Assembly: GCA_002746395.1 (NCBI GenBank)
Contig: NVXA01000005.1
Coordinates: 199,549 to 208,250, forward strand
DNA from: Paracoccaceae bacterium
GTDB lineage: Bacteria > Pseudomonadota > Alphaproteobacteria > Rhodobacterales > Rhodobacteraceae
Direction of reading: 5' to 3'
DNA: 8,702 bases
Shown piece after piece: positions 6,354-8,702 of this stretch (within the stretch, counting starts at the first letter, position 1; every line of letters starts with the position of its first letter). The translations under genes and the position numbers were made by a program. The notes beneath the pieces are model-generated. The model worked only from the letters and a program-made list of their open reading frames with translations, was not told the origin of the DNA and made no database searches.

Positions 6354-7002
6354 AGTCTTCCTCCAGCAACCATTTGAAGGTGAAGGTGGCGACCACTGCG
6401 GCGATTAATTGCATCACAATGAACATTGCCACATGTGATGGGTCAATGCCCGCGAATGTGTTGGAAAACCCGCGGGCAATGGTGACGGCGGGGTTGGCAA
6501 AGGAGGTGGACGAGGTGAACCAGTAGGCCGCCGTTATGTATAGTCCAACCGCGTAAGGAATGGCTTCGGGGCGGGTTTTTAGGCAGCCCAGAATGGTGGC
6601 CACCAGCCCGAAGGTGGCTACAAATTCGCTGATCCATTGGCTAACGCCGGTGCGGGCTTTCATCGAGGGGTCGATCAACGGGTTTTCAAACATCAGGTGC
6701 GCAATGAGAACACCGCAAATGCCGCCAATGATTTGGAACACAACAAATAGCGCGGCCTCGTTGGTCTTTATCTCTTTGCGAAGCCAGAAGGTGAGCGTAA
6801 CGGCGGGGTTAAAATGCGCGCCGGAAATCGGGCCAAACACCAGAATTAGCACCACGAGAATCGCGCCCGTTGGAATGGTGTTGCCCAGCAAGGCAATGGC
6901 CACATTTCCGCCCGCGAGCCGCTCGGCCATAATTCCGGAGCCAACAACCGTGGCCAATAAAAACAAAGTGCCAAGCCATTCGGCGAATAGTCTGCGCTGC
7001 AT
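6337..7002 (-). CDS. aqpS: AqpS-like aquaglyceroporin (MIP family), probable arsenite channel
   Basis: This 221-residue inner-membrane channel has the hydrophobic profile of the MIP family, about six membrane segments plus two half-helices. The two signature loops are HFNPAVT (63-69) and FANPAVT (168-174). In an ars operon, AqpS-type channels let arsenite leave down its gradient, as described for Sinorhizobium meliloti. After the second NPA the residue is Val173, whereas most aquaporins and GlpF have an Arg that forms the selectivity filter, so larger or differently charged solutes may pass. The ATG has GGGAG eight bases upstream. It is the first gene of the minus-strand operon, about 50 nt from the predicted start of transcription, and overlaps the C-S lyase gene by 17 nt. 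Channel identity is secure; the AqpS assignment rests on context plus the NPAV loop. Confidence 0.88.
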   Translation of the reverse strand: MQRRLFAEWLGTLFLLATVVGSGIMAERLAGGNVAIALLGNTIPTGAILVVLILVFGPISGAHFNPAVTLTFWLRKEIKTNEAALFVVFQIIGGICGVLIAHLMFENPLIDPSMKARTGVSQWISEFVATFGLVATILGCLKTRPEAIPYAVGLYITAAYWFTSSTSFANPAVTIARGFSNTFAGIDPSHVAMFIVMQLIAAVVATFTFKWLLEEDFAKPV

Positions 7003-7057
7003 ATTATTAACTCCCGCTGCTCCGGCCTCATTACGATGATTGCCGAATTGTCGTTTC

Positions 7058-7086
7058 CTTTAAGCAAGAAACAAATCTATTGTCAA
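7058..7086 (-). promoter_or_regulatory. Promoter for aqpS-malY-arsDA operon
   Basis: Read on the minus strand, a perfect -35 TTGACA (7086-7081) is followed after 17 bases by a weak -10 TTAAAG (7063-7058). Transcription would start near 7051 and leave a leader of about 50 nt before the channel ATG. The -35 lies inside the CAAATC/GATTTG dyad, so a bound repressor would block RNA polymerase. Confidence 0.6.
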
Positions 7087-7092
7087 GATTTG
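7072..7092. promoter_or_regulatory. Candidate ArsR operator between divergent arms
   Basis: CAAATC (7072-7077) and GATTTG (7087-7092) are perfect 6-bp inverted arms around TATTGTCAA, whose centre holds both -35 boxes. ArsR repressors bind imperfect A/T-rich dyads over promoters as dimers, and arsR is encoded in the plus-strand arm, so one operator could shut both arms. A second weaker dyad, TTCG...CGAA, at 7097-7112 overlaps the plus-strand -10. Binding is inferred from position only. Confidence 0.55.
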
Positions 7093-7108
7093 ATATTTCG
7101 ACTATTAA
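7080..7108 (+). promoter_or_regulatory. Promoter for the cysteine-synthase-like gene and arsR
   Basis: On the plus strand, -35 TTGTCA (7080-7085) and -10 TATTAA (7103-7108) are separated by 17 bases. Transcription would start near 7115, which favours the ATG at 7136 over the one at 7124. Its -35 overlaps the opposite -35 almost base for base, giving a tightly fused divergent promoter pair. Confidence 0.55.
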
Positions 7109-7135
7109 CGAATTATTGTTTCAATGGTGGGATAC

Positions 7136-8176
7136 ATGACAAATACCTTCACAGGCCCTGACGCGCTCAAGGATTTTTTAAACCCGGAAAAGCACCCAAA
7201 TCTGCCAATGGTCGAGCTTCCGGCATCGCTAAACCCGTTTGCGGCGGATGGTGTGCGAATATTCGCCAAAATGATGGGGCTTTCGCCGCTAGGCAATGTA
7301 AAGGCCTTGCCCGCCTTTAATATGGTGCGCGAAATGCACGCGCGCGGAGAGCTTGAGGGCGTGGAGCGGCTGGTTGAAAACTCGTCAGGCAACACGGTGT
7401 TTTCAATGGCGCTGGCGGCGCGGCAGTTTGGGGTGGAGCGCACACAATCATACGTGCCAAGCGAGATTTCGTGGAACAAGCTTTTGATGCTGCAATTCTT
7501 TGGCATTGAACCGATTGTGAATGTTGAGCCACAGGCGCCGGTGGAAAATGACCCCGCCACGGGGGTTTTCAAGGCGCGCCAAGATGGCCAGCAGCCCGAT
7601 GCGATGAACCCCGGCCAATATGAAAACAGTGATAACCCCGAGGCGCATGAAAAGTGGACAGGACCGCAAATTTGGGAGCAAACCGAGGGTAAGATTGATA
7701 TTTTCGGGGTTGGGCTGGGCACCACCGGCACGCTTATCGGCAATTCGCGCTATCTGAAAAAACTAAATCCGGAAATTCAAGTTGTGGGTGTACTGCGCGC
7801 GCCTGAAAATTATGTGCCGGGGGTGCGCACCGAAAACCTACTAAACGTGGTGGATTTTAAGTGGCGAGATCATGTGGATACACTGGTAGGCGTAAAAACC
7901 GATACGGCCTACCTGACCAGCATGGAGATGAGCCGCCTCGGCATTTTGGCTGGCCCTAGCTCCGGCCTTGCGCTGGCGGGGCTGCTTGATCACCTAAAAA
8001 ACCTGAAGGAAACCGGCGATCTGGAGGGCTTTCGCCGCGCGGATAGCGGCGAAATTACTTGTGTATTCCCTTGTCCCGACGGGCCGATCGCCTATCTCGA
8101 GGAGTATTTCAAATATATCGACGCCAACCACTTTCCGGCTATAACCAACGAAGATGTTTTGGTGAACAAGCCCTGA
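7136..8176 (+). CDS. Cysteine-synthase-like PLP enzyme (fold type II) in ars regulon
   Basis: This 346-residue protein belongs to the cysteine synthase/cystathionine beta-synthase fold, whose members make beta-replacement reactions on serine derivatives through an aminoacrylate intermediate. Motifs are LSPLGNVKALPA with the Schiff-base Lys56, substrate loop ENSSGNT (81-87), phosphate-binding GVGLGTTGT (191-199) and PSSG (274-277) near the cofactor ring nitrogen. It differs from housekeeping CysK (family pattern SVKDR at the lysine, FPDSGERY near the end): here the lysine loop is NVKALP and the C-terminal motif is CVFPCPDGPIAYLEEY with Cys309 and Cys313. I chose the ATG at 7136 because GGTGGGA lies just upstream; the in-frame ATG at 7124 adds four residues and would have almost no leader. 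arsR follows after 11 nt. Its reaction is unknown; a nucleophile other than sulfide, or thiol supply, is possible. Confidence 0.85.
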   Translation: MTNTFTGPDALKDFLNPEKHPNLPMVELPASLNPFAADGVRIFAKMMGLSPLGNVKALPAFNMVREMHARGELEGVERLVENSSGNTVFSMALAARQFGVERTQSYVPSEISWNKLLMLQFFGIEPIVNVEPQAPVENDPATGVFKARQDGQQPDAMNPGQYENSDNPEAHEKWTGPQIWEQTEGKIDIFGVGLGTTGTLIGNSRYLKKLNPEIQVVGVLRAPENYVPGVRTENLLNVVDFKWRDHVDTLVGVKTDTAYLTSMEMSRLGILAGPSSGLALAGLLDHLKNLKETGDLEGFRRADSGEITCVFPCPDGPIAYLEEYFKYIDANHFPAITNEDVLVNKP

Positions 8177-8187
8177 AGGGGAAACGT

Positions 8188-8532
8188 ATGGACCAGCTAA
8201 AAGCCATAGAAGCCTTTGCCGCCCTCGCGCAAGATACCCGCATGTCGATCTATCGCCTACTGGTGAAACAAGCCGAAAACAGCCTTCGTGCCAGCGATAT
8301 CTCTGACCGTTTGAATATTGTGCCGTCTACGCTTTCAGGCCATTTGGCCATTCTAAAGCGCGCGGGCCTTTTGCGGGCCACCCGCCATCAGCGTGAAATC
8401 CACTATGCGGCAGACATTGAAGCGATGAACGAGCTTATCAGCTTTTTGTTGCAAGATTGCTGTGACGGCAAAATGGATAATTGCGGTGAAATACTTACGT
8501 TGCTGAAAAAGCCCGAGCGCCAAAATGTCTGA
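8188..8532 (+). CDS. arsR: ArsR-family arsenite-responsive repressor
   Basis: This 114-residue winged-helix repressor should release its operator when As(III) or Sb(III) binds. The recognition region is LRASDISDRLNIVPSTLSGH followed by LAILKRAGLL (about 33-62), and the wing contains REIHYAA. The family's classical ELCVCDL site is absent. Instead the C-terminus has Cys91-Cys92 and Cys99 (LLQDCCDGKMDNCGE), the DCC...C site of many alphaproteobacterial ArsR proteins. The ATG at 8188 has AAGGGG six bases upstream and matches the normal family N-terminus; an in-frame start at 8059 would lie inside the preceding gene. It is co-transcribed with the PLP enzyme and probably controls both arms through the 7058-7108 region. 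Confidence 0.95.
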   Translation: MDQLKAIEAFAALAQDTRMSIYRLLVKQAENSLRASDISDRLNIVPSTLSGHLAILKRAGLLRATRHQREIHYAADIEAMNELISFLLQDCCDGKMDNCGEILTLLKKPERQNV

Positions 8533-8635
8533 CTCCCTTATCAGTTCCGAAATTGATTTTGAGGCGACAGGCAAGCACACGGGGTTTCTGCGCCTGAGGG
8601 AACAGAGAGGTGGTCGCAAGATTTCGGACCAGTAG
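8525..8635 (+). pseudogene. Interrupted aspartoacylase/succinylglutamate desuccinylase-like gene
   Basis: An ATG overlapping the arsR stop by 8 bases opens MSDSLISSEIDFEATGKHTG followed by FLRL, then REQRGGRKISDQ and a stop (36 codons). The first 24 residues resemble the N-terminus of succinylglutamate desuccinylase/aspartoacylase-family metalloamidases such as DoeB-like deacetylases (pattern IDFxAxGxxxGFLxLP). The resemblance ends abruptly at about 8595, where the sequence takes on the look of an IS end. The original third gene of the arsR arm therefore seems cut by insertion; the remainder may lie beyond the IS outside the window. The family call rests on a short stretch, so it is moderate at best. 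Confidence 0.5.
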
Positions 8636-8702
8636 TTAAGATGGATCGACTTATGAGAAAGACGATTCAAAATGACAAAACGAAAGAACCATTCGCCCGA
8701 TT
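8595..8702 (+). mobile_element. Left end of an IS3-family insertion sequence (partial)
   Basis: From TGAGGGAACAGAGAGG (8595 onward) the sequence stops resembling the interrupted gene, and 77 bases later a transposase-like frame opens. A TG terminus and a short leader before orfA are typical of IS3-family elements. The precise end is inferred from where coding similarity breaks; the other end and the target duplication are outside the window. Confidence 0.55.
8672..8702 (+). CDS. IS3-family transposase OrfA, first ten codons (runs off right edge)
   Basis: The ATG at 8672 reads MTKRKNHSPD before the window ends. It has a GAGAAAG about ten bases upstream. MTKRKNHSP(E/D)FKAKVALEA is a common start of IS3-family OrfA proteins, which carry an N-terminal helix-turn-helix that binds the element ends. 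Only ten residues are visible, so the subgroup cannot be given. Confidence 0.55.
   Translation, partial: MTKRKNHSPD

Noticed and set aside
5718..6377. Plus-strand open frame of 219 codons
   Set aside because: It lies antisense to the MalY/PatB-like gene, which carries all its catalytic motifs.
7124..7135. ATG at 7124 as start of the cysteine-synthase-like gene
   Set aside because: It leaves almost no leader after the predicted transcription start and has no ribosome-binding site, whereas GGTGGGA precedes the ATG at 7136.
7105..7743. Minus-strand open frame of 212 codons covering the promoter region
   Set aside because: It is antisense to the cysteine-synthase-like gene and would cross the divergent promoter; the product looks random.
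8059..8187. Longer in-frame start for arsR
   Set aside because: It would lie within the preceding gene. The ATG at 8188 has a good ribosome-binding site and the family N-terminus.

Overview
The window looks like accessory DNA from an alphaproteobacterium, most likely of the Rhodobacterales/Roseobacter type. The grounds are moderate-to-high GC, the style of the MobC and relaxase proteins, an ArsR with a C-terminal DCC...C arsenite site, and an AqpS-like channel. This is judged by eye from protein resemblance; no search was run. A mobilisation module next to an arsenic locus, with insertion-sequence debris on both sides, suggests a plasmid or other mobile replicon.

Layout. 1-1942 (minus strand): mobC followed 4 nt later by a relaxase gene that runs off the left edge. 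It has 498 codons with no stop in the window and probably continues into a helicase domain. 1943-2499: the mob leader, holding a weak small ORF and two inverted repeats that make it the best oriT/operator candidate. 2500-2924: decayed DNA in which the start of a pRiA4b ORF-3-like gene is joined to a frameshifted IS5-family transposase fragment. 2996-7002 (minus strand): a compact four-gene ars operon in the order aqpS-like channel, MalY/PatB-like C-S lyase, arsD, arsA, with overlaps of 17 and 1 nt and one gap of 23 nt. 7003-7135: a divergent promoter/operator region. 7136-8532 (plus strand): a cysteine-synthase-like PLP enzyme and arsR, then about 24 codons of an aspartoacylase/succinylglutamate desuccinylase-like gene cut off by the left end of an IS3-family element at about 8595.

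How it may work. ArsR probably represses both arms through the shared operator. ArsD should hand As(III) to ArsA, and the channel can pass arsenite. The unusual points are two PLP enzymes of cysteine/sulfur chemistry inside an ars regulon, and ArsA/ArsD without any ArsB or Acr3 permease in the window. The novelty candidate is therefore an arsenic-resistance module coupled to thiol amino-acid metabolism. A role in supplying cysteine or other thiols, or in making or breaking a cysteine-arsenic adduct, is inference only.
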